The position numbers and the translations under genes are program-made. This document shows, one piece after another, positions 25,215 through 36,365 of a stretch of 64,000 nt of DNA; the stretch's first letter is position 1; every line of letters begins with the position of its first letter. A model generated the notes under the pieces. That model was not told where the DNA came from, made no database searches, and saw only the letters and a list, made by a program, of their open reading frames with translations. Origin of the DNA: Endomychus coccineus (lineage: Eukaryota > Arthropoda > Insecta > Coleoptera > Endomychidae); NCBI GenBank assembly GCA_958510875.1, contig OY294067.1, forward strand, positions 62,198,039-62,262,038. The letters run 5' to 3'.

Positions 25215-26439
25215 CCACTTGTTGAGAATTCGTCCACAGTAACGTATCTCCAATAAAAGTTAGATGGGGTATTGGATCCTTCAGCCCGTACAAAGCGCCC
25301 TGAGTGGACGGCATTCTTCCGGCCCTACTTTCGAGGGAACTGGAGGAGAATGTCGCCCTCAGGTAAAACTCGCTAGGGCTAGCCTAGTAAGAGCACACAC
25401 TCCACGCAGATGACGCACGTCTGAAGTAGCTTTCTTGCCTAAAACTAGGAGAGCAAGCTAACCAATGCCAAGGACTTTAGACCAATCTGCCAGACCCTAG
25501 AAAGACTAATTGACCGGTTCATCAAAGCCGAAGTACTGAACAAAAATCAACTGTGGCTCGAACAACACGCCTACAAAGAAGGTCAACCGAAATAATCTGC
25601 TTTACACTCAGCAGTTTCCCTCATGGAAAATTAAATAGAAGATATGCGAACAATACTACCATCGAAAGTATCTGTGAAGCGCTCAACGATGAAGGAGTTT
25701 GTAGTCAACAAGCGCCTGGATTGAGAACCTGCTGAAAAACTGGGACCTAAGTTTCCAGAGGTAACACCACTGCTTTGAGGAAAACGGATGCCCACAATGT
25801 GGAGTGCTCTAATTCATGATCTGAAACATAGTGGTCGATGGTGAACTGAAGAAAGCAGGTAACCTACGATGTGACGTGGTTGGGTTTGCCGATAACATAC
25901 GCGTAATCATCAGAGGAAAATTTTTCAATTCTTTGAAGGACTTAATAAAATCAACAATAGACTGAAAGATTCACCCTATCCTAACCGAAACTATAGTTTT
26001 CACTAAAACGTACAATACAGTACTCAGCGAAGTGTGGACTCTAGCAGGTCAGGTAAGTACCAACAATGACCAAGCCGAATAACTAGGAGTCATGATAGAC
26101 AAACTCTCATGGAAACCACTTTTAGATCAACAGTGCCGCAAATTCAGTATACCCTTTTGGTTGGCCAGAAGAGTTATTGACCACAATTGGAGCCTCAGCC
26201 CAAATACCATAATGTATACTATACTAGCTGACTATACTCGAAGGGGCAACAAGATCCATCATTAGGAATTGGAAGCAAAAGGTAGGAACACCTCACTACC
26301 AATTAGTGTTTAAACACATCCCATGTACTCAATGAGAACGGATGAGATGTTAGCACGTTACATATTTGATAAGAAGTATCGTATAAGTGTACCCTCCAAA
26401 AAAGATTGGTTCAACAACAATCAATTAGCCCTACCAATC

Positions 26440-26850
26440 AAAGGTGAAATCTGGTTCACTGATGGAGCTAGAAACCATGAACAGGCGAAAGCAGAGTTAC
26501 ACCGGGAACGCCCAAGTAGAGGTATTGGTATACCTCTGGACAAAAGGACCACTGATCTCCAAAAGGACTGGCTATGACGCGATGTGCCCAAAGAGCGCTT
26601 GAAGAAGGAACTCAAACCTACATCAGCATACAGACAGCAAACAAATTGTTGCTGCGCTGGGTAGCATGAAAATAACTTCAAAGCTCGTGTTGGATTACAT
26701 TAACACGCTAAACAACCTTAGCGGATCCGAGAACAGTCTCACCCCATTCTGGGTTCCCAGCCACTCTGAAATAAGAGGGAACGAAATAGCTGATGTACGT
26801 GCAACACTGATTCTCCAAGACGCAGAGCAAGAGCAATCTCTGTAGAGCTA
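26440..26850 (+). pseudogene. LINE RNase H domain
   Basis: EIWFTDGARN (about 26449) holds the first catalytic Asp. The FQAEVYAI block is degraded. HTDSKQIVAALGS (about 26628-26670) is the third acidic motif, and FWVPSHSEIRGNEIAD (about 26748-26795) is the conserved His region. A frameshift lies between the first and third blocks. The copy ends just before the opposite-strand LINE. Confidence 0.75.
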
Positions 26851-26874
26851 TGCGACACTGAAGATGTAGAAAAT

Positions 26875-27645
26875 GTGAATAGAAATGAGGACTCATTATC
26901 ATCATTTGAGGGGAAGTGGCTTGGCCCCCTGATGCATTCAGGCCACTTAGTCGGTCCCATTGTGCGCTCCGTGGTCAGAAGCCTATTCTATTCTAGCAGG
27001 TTTGTGGCCCGCCAGAAACCCAGAATATTGCCAGTGCTGGCTTCCATATGTTTTTCTGGGAGTGGTTTTGATTCTTCGAAGTGTCGGTGTCTGAGGAATG
27101 CTAATACTGGGCATTCCAACAGGATGTGAGAGGCAGTTTCTTCCGCCTTCCTGCATTTCCTACATATTGGGTCATCTCTGATGCCCAGTGTGGAGATGAT
27201 GACAGTGACCAGTTAGGATTCTAGTCAGATGTCCCTCCTGTTCAGAGAAAGGAGTTTCTTTGAGAGCGTAGGCACAGGCTCTTTTATGAATAGCTTGACC
27301 TGTCTCGTGCGTGGTGATTCTCGCCACAGTTTAGACCACTCCTCATGCAGTTGGCCCAGAAGGGCGAGTTTGATAAAGCGACCATTGCCTGGCCAGAGAG
27401 TCGGCTATTTCGTTTCTTACAACTCCCCTGTGTCCAGGAACCCTTATGAGTTGAACTTTATTTCTCCTGGCTAGTTGAGCCAGTGTATCCCTGCATTCTT
27501 TGACAAGCCTTGATGTGACTCTGGGTGATGAGTGATGAAGACTGCGCTGAACTTACCCGGTCACCCGGTCTTGACCAGATATTGAATAGGTGGCTGGTCG
27601 TCCACCTCGGGAGCTTGGTGATCACTCTTTAGGGAGATACGCATC
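26875..27645 (-). pseudogene. LINE C-terminus and 3' region, minus strand
   Basis: The sequence is the inverse of the 3' part of the same LINE kind seen at 17700-18100: the complement of 26990-27010 (GGCGGGCCACAAACCTGCTAG) matches the GGACCACAAACCTGCTAG segment at 17966. The complement of 27120-27250 encodes the C-terminal Cys region. The 3' end abuts the truncated + strand LINE at about 26870. Several stops are present. Confidence 0.6.
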
Positions 27646-29560
27646 ACTAGGTGATACAGGGTGTAAAGGACTTTCAAATAAAGGGAAGTTATCGGTCCCC
27701 TCCCCCTCCCCTTCACAATATTAATGATAATAATAATAATAATAATAATGTGTTCATTGGTCGGGCATTTAATGTTGTAGAAGTAACTTACATTCTTCTA
27801 GGACTACTAGGGTCCGTCGGTACGAAATATTCCAGTAGGATCAAGACACTCTAGATTGAAAAATGAAATATTTTTCGAAAAACTTTTCTGTATAGAAATG
27901 TAACGTATGAGATATCATTAGATTCAGAAAATTGCATACATTCCTAAAATGAGATAGTATACAGGATAATCAATATGAAAAATCGGAAGTAGATATCACT
28001 TCCGGCGAAACCGGAAGAGGAAAAAACTTTTTCGGTATATCGAAAGGTAACGTTTAATAGGTGTATTTAACATAGCAAGTGTGTAACATTCATCTCACAT
28101 GATAAAAAGAAAGAGTGAATGTATCATAAGCTTGTTACACCCGTGAATAAATATTTTATTCATCAATCTACCATTATATCGAGTAATACTAGAACTGTCA
28201 AAATGACCAGCTATCAGCACACTGAATAAATATTGAAAATACAATTTTATATATAACCATGCTTCTAGTCTGCAAGAGCTTATAACACCCTGTCGATTAT
28301 TCTGTAAGCAGAAAGTGGTAAAACTCCAATAAAATCAGCAACGACAATTTTTATATTTCCACTAGCATGATTTGAGAGTTGAAAGCAGTTAAAGTAAAGG
28401 TAGAGCTCCTTTGAAATCAGTCAGATATTATTCAGTATATCTCATGTAATCAGTATGACCATACCATACCATAGCTGATTGTTGTAAATTTGAATCACAG
28501 CTATTTCCAAAAAAATGCAACGACCACATTTCCATATTTTCACTTCCCTCATTGCACCTAGTATGAAGTATTAGGGATGTATTATAATCGGGCAAAAAAT
28601 GTGAAGTCACAGTATATTTTATGCGTTCACTCTGTGGCAAATTTTTTTAACTCATGTGACAACAGGTGTCAGTATCAGTATAAAACGAGGTTATATTATA
28701 GTGTGGATATTTCGAACGTTAACCTGGCAGCAGGTGTCAGTATAGAACACATAATACTAAAATACAATATGTAGACTATTTGAATTATATTTTAATGTAT
28801 TATATCTTAATGTCTTTCAATAGCGGTTTTTAAAACATTTCCAATATATTTTCTGTTCCAAGAATCATACATTCAACTTGCAGAATTTACCGAAACATAT
28901 CTTGCTTACAAAAGTGTGGGTAGTCACTTAATCAATTGATCACAGTTCATTTTCATCTTTTGGCGCAAGTTATGCATCGCGGCATGTAGATATTCTACCA
29001 GCAATAATTGATTTTTGATTCTGAAGAAGAATGGTTACATTAATGGTAACTTCAGTTATATTTCAACGTTTCGAAAGAATCTAGTTCTCATAAATTTGTT
29101 ACAATTATTGGCAGCTACAGTTATAATAAATAACAAGTTAGCGTATATGAAATTCAAGTCGATATCTTCTAAAAGGAAATACATTCGTTGGAATTATGTT
29201 GGCGTAGCATGCCGCTCATATATACGGACGCTGCCGAGCTCCCATCCTGTCGAAATCAGGGCTTGCGCAACTAAGACAAAGTTTATAGACCTGATAGCAG
29301 GAGGATCAGTGCAGGTCCGGGCAAATCCGGGGATGGTTATCCGTTCACAATAATATACATTCATGCAGTACTGGTATTTGTAGAATTGGCAATTATCCTA
29401 AGACTAAACTGTATAAAAATTTTAATAATTTAGTTAAAGCTAGTGTTTGCGCGCTAGGAATCAATGATAAAATGACTTCAACTGATCTATGAAATAAAGG
29501 ATGGATGGAAACAGAAGCTGATCGTAAGCATACGGAATACGTATCAAAAATATTATCATG
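27646..29560. other. Non-coding stretch with a (TAA)n run
   Basis: A (TAA)7-type microsatellite lies at 27727-27749. The remaining sequence is AT-rich, and I see no gene. An open frame at 29015-29353 has no recognised domain and is probably chance. Confidence 0.4.
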
Positions 29561-29585
29561 TGTCTTGACTAGTGAGCTTTGAAGC

Positions 29586-29741
29586 ATGGGAACGCCATCT
29601 GACAGCCCTCTCGAGGAGACTGTGTTTGAGATTGAAACGTCCCGAGTACCGAAGCCTGTTCCAGTGGCCTTAGAGGATCTATGCAGGCTCACCAAGTTCA
29701 CCAGACAAGAAATAAGAATAATGTATCGAGGATTTAAAACG
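29586..29741 (+). CDS. Exon of a Kv-channel-interacting protein (KChIP-like)
   Basis: The ATG at 29586 opens a 52-codon frame: MGTPSDSPLEETVFEIETS, then PKPVPVALEDLCRLTKFTRQEIRIMYRGFKT. The last part matches the N-terminal helix before EF-hand 1 of KChIP-type neuronal calcium sensors, where family members read TKFT..E...YRGFK.ECP. It ends exactly at ACG/GTATGT (29742), a consensus donor at the position where KChIP genes carry an intron after YRGFK. An in-frame stop lies just upstream of the ATG, so this may be an alternative first coding exon. No following exon (ECP.G) was found in the window. KChIPs bind Ca2+ and modulate Kv4 channels. Confidence 0.65.
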
Positions 29742-29747
29742 GTATGT
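29742..29747 (+). promoter_or_regulatory. Splice donor GTATGT after the KChIP-like exon
   Basis: GTATGT follows the codon for Thr of YRGFKT. The open frame continues only by chance beyond it, losing family similarity at once. Confidence 0.6.
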
Positions 29748-29833
29748 TTTTCTGCTGCTACAATTGATATTGAACATGCATGTTATTATTTAGAAAATGC
29801 GAATACATGTGACATTTAACCTTAACCAAGTTT

Positions 29834-30540
29834 TTGAGAATATATTCCAGGCTAATGATTGTTTGTGAGGAAAAAAAAATTACTGTCGAATCACAAAATG
29901 GAACAGATCAAGCGGACAATGTATATAGAGCGATTACCGACCTATTACATTCGATAAATGTAAATGAGGAAACGGAAGCAGTGTGTATTGACCTGTCCAT
30001 TGCATTTGACAGTGTTGAGCAACATAATACTACTGGAAACATTAGAGATATACGGAGCTGGAGGAATTTTTTTTAATTTACTGGAAAATTATTCGAGTAA
30101 TATGTTTTTGAACGAAATGCTATAAGTATTATAGGTTCAAAAAAAATCTACAGTTACAGGTGTGCCCCAAGAATCCATCCTTGAGCTACTTCACTACTCA
30201 ATATACACTTAAGACTTGCCTGTATGCTTAGAAGAAAAACTATTCCAATATACGGATGATCACCAACTCTATGTCGTAAAAAAAACCCTAAACACCGGAA
30301 ACAACAAAAAAATAGCCCATTAGAAAATTTAGATAGTTACTCTAAGAATAGTGATATATTACTAGATACGAGTTGAAGTCAGATAATAAAATTCAACTTC
30401 AAAAAAGAAACTGAAAATTTCATACTTACTCACAAAAACTACAAAATTATATCTGTGGTTAACATACATTTCCTAGAAGTCTAATACAGATTGCCTTGTA
30501 AAAAAAGTGGCCTCATACATTTATGCTCTCAAAATGTTAG
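29834..30540 (+). pseudogene. LINE reverse transcriptase fragment
   Basis: The frame at 29890-30060 reads GTDQADNVYRAITDLLHSIN, then AVCIDLSIAFDSVEQ (domain A, usually FLDLSKAFDSVDH). Offset frames then give YGAGGIFFNLLENY, VPQESIL (for VPQGSVL) at about 30160, and YTDDHQLY (catalytic box) at about 30250. Stops and frame changes are frequent, so it is inactive. It lies just downstream of the KChIP-like exon, within its intron if that assignment holds. Confidence 0.75.
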
Positions 30541-30959
30541 TATACAGGGTGTCACAATTTAGTAGGCCAATCCATTGACCACGCATTCTTTGGATAAAAA
30601 TAAGGAACTTTCCTCATGCCATTTATCATTTAGACGTCTCATGCTCAATATGTAGGCTGCTAAAGTTTAACTTTGAAAACGTTTGTTATTACTCCGATGT
30701 CTCTTGAAACATCAAACTGAAACTTGATAAGATTGTTTTTCTGATGCAAACATACTTTTTGGATAATTTCAGTAAAAAAAATATGAGAACAAATGGAAGA
30801 GAAAGGTGGTTTTGTACCTTTAGTCTCCCAACATTTTGCCTGTGGTTCAATAACATACATTTTTTGGTTGATTATTTATTATTATAAATAAAAATCTTGA
30901 TTTTGGGATCAATTTAGGAGATATTACTACTCATTTGGTTGTGTGTTGGTATTCATTGT

Positions 30960-31125
30960 TGTCTTGAATAGTAGACTTCCGCGGATAGCTAATCTTAAAA
31001 ATTATTGGCTTCCGCATGTACTCCACGTCACAATCGCAAGAATTGACGCTTGGCGAAACGTCGACATCAACTCGTGCTATTGTGACGTGGAATCCATCCG
31101 AAAGCCAAGAATGTTCATCATTTGA
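30960..31125. mobile_element. Penelope-like terminal fragment (short hairpin)
   Basis: The segments GCTTCCG...CACGTCACAAT (31008-31036) and ATTGTGACGTGGAATCCATCCG (31079-31100) are inverse copies around a GGCGAAACGTC core. It is the same family as 20.4, 53.2-53.5 and 53.7 kb. Confidence 0.6.
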
Positions 31126-31299
31126 ATTAGCTTAAACACTGCAACTTACATTAAATTATATAGGATGAAAATTAGATTGAACACATTTATAAGACAAATC
31201 AAATGTAATACTACCTTTACGAATGCATATTCTTTTAATAAGTGAATTACGAATATTTTGGAAAAAATGTGGCTTAACCTGAATAGACCTTCTGTAATT

Positions 31300-31790
31300 T
31301 CTTACCGTGAATGTTACTCATTCAATTAACTGGAACCATGTGAACAAATTCTTCCATGAACCCCCAAAAACTAAAGTCTTGAGGATTGAGGTCAGAGGAA
31401 CAAGGTGCCCAGTGAACACGCACATCCAACCCCTGTCCAATCCAGTGGTTAGGAAATATTTTGACCATAATTTAGCAGAGCACCATCCAGTTGAAGCCAC
31501 ACATGTCGGAGGAGTAAAACTTCAAGTGAATCTAGACAAGTATTTTGTTAAAAAAATCCTTCAGCATTTAAATTTGATGGTGAAATTATCTTAAAATTCG
31601 CTTATGATGACTGATAAGTCTCTACATAGGATCGTGGATTTTCATTCGTCCAAACGTAGGTGTTGTGAATGTTGGTTATCCCATTACACTTAAATGTGGC
31701 CTCATCCGGAAACAAAATAAATCTGATGAATCGGAGGGAGCGATCATTTTTTTGACAAAGTTAACCAGAAATGGTTGTTTCTGCTTCAAA
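31300..31790 (-). pseudogene. Transposase relic (DDE/D type)
   Basis: Read on the minus strand, FIRFILFPDEATF...NIHNTYVW (about 31750-31650) matches the first catalytic Asp block. VWLQLDGALLNYGQNI (about 31500-31450) matches the QQDGAPPHY second-Asp block. WAPCSSDLNPQDFSFWGF (about 31410-31350) matches the third block. All three acidic positions are recognisable, but frames change between the blocks, with stops. Confidence 0.7.
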
Positions 31791-32162
31791 ATCTTGTAGT
31801 AGAAATAACTGAACTTGTTGAACATGATATGGATATGATTTTTCTTTCAAGACTTATAAACATCTGTCTGGTTGAGATTATTTCCCACCGGGTTATTATT
31901 TTTTACTTCTGCCCGCAATCGCTTCTACCATTGGCAATATTTGTTTATCCTGATTTGGTCGAATTTTGCGCGAACATCCACAATTACTCTCTCACTGTTG
32001 TTTCAATTTTCCGGTTTCTCTCTGTAGTCCAGTTGTCAGAGGAAAAATCAAGAAAAAAAAGGGTGTAAATTTGCTATGTTTCAATATGTATTTTGATGCC
32101 CTGAAAACAGGAAAGTATCTATTGTCGCCACGTGTTCGAACTGGGATCATTATTATTTTATC

Positions 32163-32166
32163 TAGT
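32163..32166 (+). repeat. 4-bp target duplication TAGT, left
   Basis: Identical to 36769-36772, directly outside the two LTRs. Gypsy-type integrases make 4-5 bp duplications. Confidence 0.8.
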
Positions 32167-32475
32167 TATAATAATAAAAGATCGGTGTACTTGGTCTAAG
32201 GCATTTATTTAGATGTTCTTAGTATCATCGTTCCAATTCAACTATTCTTTACATATATTCATACATTTACCTAATGTTTGATCGGTGCAGCGTCAGCTGG
32301 TCAATGTCCGTTGACCATCAGGTCGACGATCGATGCATATGCTTAGTCAATGATAGTTGTTTAATTGTAACCTTTATTTAGTTCATATAGTTCATAGGAC
32401 CTGTTGGCACAACAAGTGTCTAAATACCATCTATGACTTAAATAAGAGTTCCTAACCAATAACAGCCTCATTACA
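32167..32475 (-). repeat. 3' LTR of the Gypsy element (309 bp)
   Basis: 309 bp, identical to 36460-36768 except T at 32360 against C at 36653. In element orientation it starts TGTAATG and ends TATTATTATA. Confidence 0.95.
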
Positions 32476-32540
32476 CCTCCGGGGGTGCAAAGAAAAAAAA
32501 ATATTTTTTTTTTTGTACTCCTAAAACTATGGTTAATTGC

Positions 32541-35500
32541 TTAATTGCTATCACTTCCACTGGTTTTTGTCAAATATTTCTTCACTCTGTTTTTATGCAC
32601 TATTAATTCTTTATTTTTATTTCTAATAACTAAATTTGGAGATTCATCTCTTAGCACTTGATAAGGTCCTTTAAATATCTCGTCCATTTTATTGGTGCTT
32701 TCATTTTTAACTAAAACTAACTCTCCTATTTTAAAACTTACATTTCTATTACAATTTTGTTTCGATTGATCAAACAAGTTTTTCCTTTTCAATTTTGATT
32801 TCAGCAGATTTTGTTCCGCTTCAGCGCTAGCTTGTTGCAATCTAAATTTGAGTTCTTTAGGATAATCATCGAATGAATGCAATGGATCAATTTTTCCCAA
32901 ATTTGAAGGTAGTGATGCTACTCTACCAAATACTAACTCAAAGGGGGTGTATTTTGTTTCCGTATGCACTCTTGTGTTATAGCTAAAACACCAGAAAGGT
33001 ACCCAATTACTCCATGCTTCTGTATATTTTGCAGTTTGCATTCTAAGAAAAGCTCCCAGATTCTTGTGTGAATTTTCTATGGCTCCTAATGTTTCATGGT
33101 GGTAAGCAGTTGAATGTAATTGCTTGATGCCAAGAATTTTACACGATTCCGTGAAAACTGCTGACATGAATTCTTTACCTTGGTCGTGCAGGACCGTATT
33201 GGGAATTCCATATCGCAAGATGAAGTTATTGACCAGCGCTCTGGCTACGGTTTCGGCCTCTTTATTCTCCAGTGAGTAGGCTTCAACGTATTTTGACAGA
33301 TCGCATTGTATTGTTAAGATGTATTTCTTATTTTCAATATCGGCTGATATCGGACCCATTAAATCTAAACTAATTTTTTCAAATGCTACTGATGCTGTTG
33401 TTGTTATGGAAAGGGGTTGAATATTCGGTACAGAATTTTTATAGCGTTGACATTCGTCACATTCACTGACAAACTTTTTTACATCTTTATAAAGACCTTT
33501 CCAAAAATAATGTTGCTTGATTGTATTATACATTCTAGATATTCCCGAATGACCGCCTGTTGCCAAAATGTGGTAATCATTTAATAATAATTTTTGTAAT
33601 TCAGGATTGTATATTGTTCTTCTGCCTCGTAGTATTGTAATATTGATATCGCCTAATATATCGGAATGTCTCTTTATTTCCCTTGCAAGGTTTATAATAT
33701 TTTCTTCATTTTTTATGAGAACTAATTCATTTATTTTTTCTTTTGTGCACAATTTTTGGAGGGCCTTTAACGATGACCGAAGCTCACACGCTAAAGATGC
33801 ATCACTCCATCTCATAAATATTTTTTCTACACTAGTGTTTATCAAGATATTCCTCTCTAACATTTTCATTCCTTCTTTATTTTTAAATTCTTCAAATAAC
33901 TTATTGTTAACAATTTTTAATTCTGTGGCGTTCTTTGGTTTTTTAAGTAATTCAACAATTCCTGGATGGCCAATCCTATCCTTATTGCTTACTATTTTTG
34001 ATTTTGATTTTTCTTTTTCCTGATCTAATTGTTTTCTACGGGCTCTTGTTATTACATTTAATACTGCGGTTGTATGATTTTGTGCTTTTTTGAGTTCGTC
34101 AGATGTAATTGTAATTCTTGACAAAGCATCAGCGGTTACATTTGTTTTCCCTTTAATATATTCTATCTTAAAATCATATTCTTCTAATATCAATCTAAAT
34201 TTTGTTAATCGGCTAGATGGATCAGTCATGTTAAACAAAGATACTAAGGGACGATGATCTGTTTGAATTATAAATTTCTTTCCATACAAATAAGGTCGAA
34301 AATGTTTTACTGCCCAAACTATACCCAATAATTCTTTTTCTATTGTACAATACCGTGATTCAGCTGGATTTAATGCTCGACTTGCATACGCTACCGGTTT
34401 ATCGTTTTTATTAAAAAGGGCCGCCCCTAAAGCTGTACCCGACGCGTCAGTTTTCAAAATGAAAGTGTTTGATTCTGATAAATCTGGATAATCTAAAACT
34501 GGGGGGTTAATTAATTTTTGCTTCAATGTCTCAAATGCTTTTTGACATTCTTCTGTCCAGACGAAAGGCGTGTTCTTTCTTGATAATCTATTTAACGGAT
34601 TTGTGATTTGAGCAAAATTTTGAATAAATGATCTATAATAATTCGCAAAAGCTACAAATCGTTTGGTCGAGTTTGCATCAGATGGAACAGGGTATTGTTT
34701 AATTGTTTTGACTTTTTCTGGGTCAGGAGAAATACCTCCCGCTGAAATTAAATGACCTAGATATAGAATTTCTTTTTTCAAAAATTCACATTTTCTTGGG
34801 TTTAGTTTGAGATTCACTTTTCTTAGTCTTGACATTACTTTTATCAAATTTATGTTATGTTTTTCAAGACAATTTCCAAAAACTATTAAATCGTCTAAAT
34901 AAATAAAACAACTTTCATAATTGAGACCAGACATTGCAATTGTCATGGCTCTCGAAAAAACACTCGGGGCTATTTTGATTCCCATTGGCAACCTTGTCAT
35001 TTGATATTGCCCTTTATTAGTTGTAAATGCTGTATATTGACGACTATTTTTATCTAATTCGATTTGATAATAACCTTGAGAAAGATCTAAATGCGAGAAA
35101 TACATCGCTCCCGATAAGGAATCTAATATTTCGTTGATATTTGGAAGTGGAAATTTATCATCCTTAATCTTTTTATTTAGTAATCTAAAATCAATGACCA
35201 CACGCCATAGCTTTTCTTCGTTTCCATTAGCTTTTTTCGGTACTATTAATAAAGGTGCTGACCAAGCTGACCTTGTAGGTTCAATTATTCCATCGTCTAG
35301 CATCTTATTTATTTCTTTATCTATTTGTGATTTTTGAGCATATGGTAATCTATAGGGTTTACAATAAGTGGGTGTCACTTTATCTTCAAGTTGTAATTTA
35401 TGTTTATAAATGTTTGTCGTAGTTAAAGGATCATTCTCTAACTGAAAGACATCAGCATATTTTGCACAAATTCGTTGAATAGCATATTTTTCTTCCTTTT

Positions 35501-36365
35501 TCAAATGAGATAAATCAACTTTACTCAATATGTTGTCTATTCGTTCTACTGTTTTGATATCATTTTTTGAAAACGAAATGATTTCGTAATTTTCAGCATC
35601 TAATAATTTCGGGACATAGTTTTTTATTTCTATGTCTTTATCAGTTGTATTCAAAAATTGAATGGGGATTTCTCCGTCACTAGATCTGCGCGCGATTGAT
35701 CCGGCTACGAATATTCCTTCTCCAATTTCTTCATTACAAACTATTGAACTATTGACCTTGTTTGTTTTGAATTGTTTTATAATTTCGCAACGTGCTGGAA
35801 TTATAATTGAATTTTTATGCTTTGAATGCATTTGCAAATTTATTTTATAATTGTTTTGATTTAAACTGTACAATGATAATTTAGAACTTTCATAATTTAT
35901 TGATGCTTTATAATGTTGAAAGAAATCTGATCCTAAAATTCCATCAATGTTTTTATCAAATGATTTCATTATTATGAACTTTTGGTTTATTGAACCTTGA
36001 TTTGAGTGTAACGTGATAAATGCTGATCCCTCAGATTCGACAATTCCTGAAATACCTGAGATTTTAATTTTGTCATTATTATTAATATTTTGTAAGCCTT
36101 CAACTAAACTTTCCTTAAAAAATATACTAATGGATGCTCCTGTATCAACTAACTCGATTTCTCGATTAACCGATGCACGCCACTTTTGTTGCCATTTGTT
36201 ATAGATGTAGAACACGATTACCAACAAAATTATAGCCAAAATTGACACCGTCATCCATTCGTTTCTTGAAAATGAAGATGTGTTTTCCTGATTGGCGTTG
36301 TTTGATCCAGTTCCTGCTGCAAGAATCTCGTTGTTCTCTCGATTATTATACCTCGAACCGCACAT
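32541..36365 (-). CDS. pol: Gypsy Pol polyprotein (protease-RT-RNase H-integrase), intact
   Basis: The frame is open from 36407, but that codon is GTG; the first ATG is at 36365, giving 1274 residues (numbers below from this Met). A membrane-like hydrophobic segment lies at 37-58 (WMTVSILAIILLVIVFYIYN). Protease: DTGA at 74-77 and ILG at 143-145. Reverse transcriptase: LPMG at 459-462 and the catalytic YLDD at 489-492. RNase H: D640, E676, D703, D746. Integrase: zinc finger H932, H939, C969, C972; catalytic D1001, D1061, E1097 with 35 residues between the last two; GPY motif at 1233. All catalytic residues are present and no stop interrupts the frame. The N-terminus has no capsid, nucleocapsid or zinc-knuckle sequence. 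Confidence 0.95.
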   Translation of the reverse strand: MCGSRYNNRENNEILAAGTGSNNANQENTSSFSRNEWMTVSILAIILLVIVFYIYNKWQQKWRASVNREIELVDTGASISIFFKESLVEGLQNINNNDKIKISGISGIVESEGSAFITLHSNQGSINQKFIIMKSFDKNIDGILGSDFFQHYKASINYESSKLSLYSLNQNNYKINLQMHSKHKNSIIIPARCEIIKQFKTNKVNSSIVCNEEIGEGIFVAGSIARRSSDGEIPIQFLNTTDKDIEIKNYVPKLLDAENYEIISFSKNDIKTVERIDNILSKVDLSHLKKEEKYAIQRICAKYADVFQLENDPLTTTNIYKHKLQLEDKVTPTYCKPYRLPYAQKSQIDKEINKMLDDGIIEPTRSAWSAPLLIVPKKANGNEEKLWRVVIDFRLLNKKIKDDKFPLPNINEILDSLSGAMYFSHLDLSQGYYQIELDKNSRQYTAFTTNKGQYQMTRLPMGIKIAPSVFSRAMTIAMSGLNYESCFIYLDDLIVFGNCLEKHNINLIKVMSRLRKVNLKLNPRKCEFLKKEILYLGHLISAGGISPDPEKVKTIKQYPVPSDANSTKRFVAFANYYRSFIQNFAQITNPLNRLSRKNTPFVWTEECQKAFETLKQKLINPPVLDYPDLSESNTFILKTDASGTALGAALFNKNDKPVAYASRALNPAESRYCTIEKELLGIVWAVKHFRPYLYGKKFIIQTDHRPLVSLFNMTDPSSRLTKFRLILEEYDFKIEYIKGKTNVTADALSRITITSDELKKAQNHTTAVLNVITRARRKQLDQEKEKSKSKIVSNKDRIGHPGIVELLKKPKNATELKIVNNKLFEEFKNKEGMKMLERNILINTSVEKIFMRWSDASLACELRSSLKALQKLCTKEKINELVLIKNEENIINLAREIKRHSDILGDINITILRGRRTIYNPELQKLLLNDYHILATGGHSGISRMYNTIKQHYFWKGLYKDVKKFVSECDECQRYKNSVPNIQPLSITTTASVAFEKISLDLMGPISADIENKKYILTIQCDLSKYVEAYSLENKEAETVARALVNNFILRYGIPNTVLHDQGKEFMSAVFTESCKILGIKQLHSTAYHHETLGAIENSHKNLGAFLRMQTAKYTEAWSNWVPFWCFSYNTRVHTETKYTPFELVFGRVASLPSNLGKIDPLHSFDDYPKELKFRLQQASAEAEQNLLKSKLKRKNLFDQSKQNCNRNVSFKIGELVLVKNESTNKMDEIFKGPYQVLRDESPNLVIRNKNKELIVHKNRVKKYLTKTSGSDSN

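Larger units (their letters stand above)
24480..26270 (+). pseudogene. LINE reverse transcriptase, interrupted
   Basis: After the P-like insertion, LIDRFIKAEVLNKNQLWLEQHAYKEGQ appears at about 25510-25590 (RT domains 0-1). CPQCGVL..., for CPQGGVLSPLLWN, appears at about 25790, with NIVVDGELKK after it. GFADNIRVIIRGKF follows at about 25890: the catalytic box is FADN, so the second catalytic Asp is replaced by Asn. LGVMIDKLSWKP follows at about 26085. Several in-frame stops lie between the blocks. Confidence 0.75.
22246..26870 (+). mobile_element. Long decayed RNase H-bearing LINE
   Basis: The blocks of one LINE follow in order on the + strand. A low-complexity, basic ORF1-like segment (22246-22586) comes first. 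An APE-type endonuclease (about 23040-24200) is split by an insertion. Reverse transcriptase (about 24480-26260) is split by a P-like element. RNase H (about 26440-26850) ends the copy. The gene order and the RNase H place it among the I/LOA/R1-type groups; the exact clade was not settled. The 3' end is cut off where a minus-strand LINE of the same kind begins. Many stops and shifts. Confidence 0.75.
30544..32110 (-). mobile_element. Decayed Tc1/mariner-superfamily transposon (DUF4817-type)
   Basis: ACAGGGTG at 30544 marks a probable terminus. The transposase relic lies at 31300-31790 on the minus strand. A Penelope-type fragment (30960-31125) has inserted between them. The opposite terminus was not found before the Gypsy element. 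Confidence 0.55.

Noticed and set aside
29015..29353. 112-codon + frame upstream of the KChIP-like exon, considered as an upstream exon
   Set aside because: No similarity to KChIP N-terminal isoforms that I recognise and no donor at a sensible place.
33607..34023. + strand frame of 138 codons inside the Gypsy element
   Set aside because: Antisense shadow of the intact pol ORF; low-complexity Phe/Ser/Leu composition and no domain.
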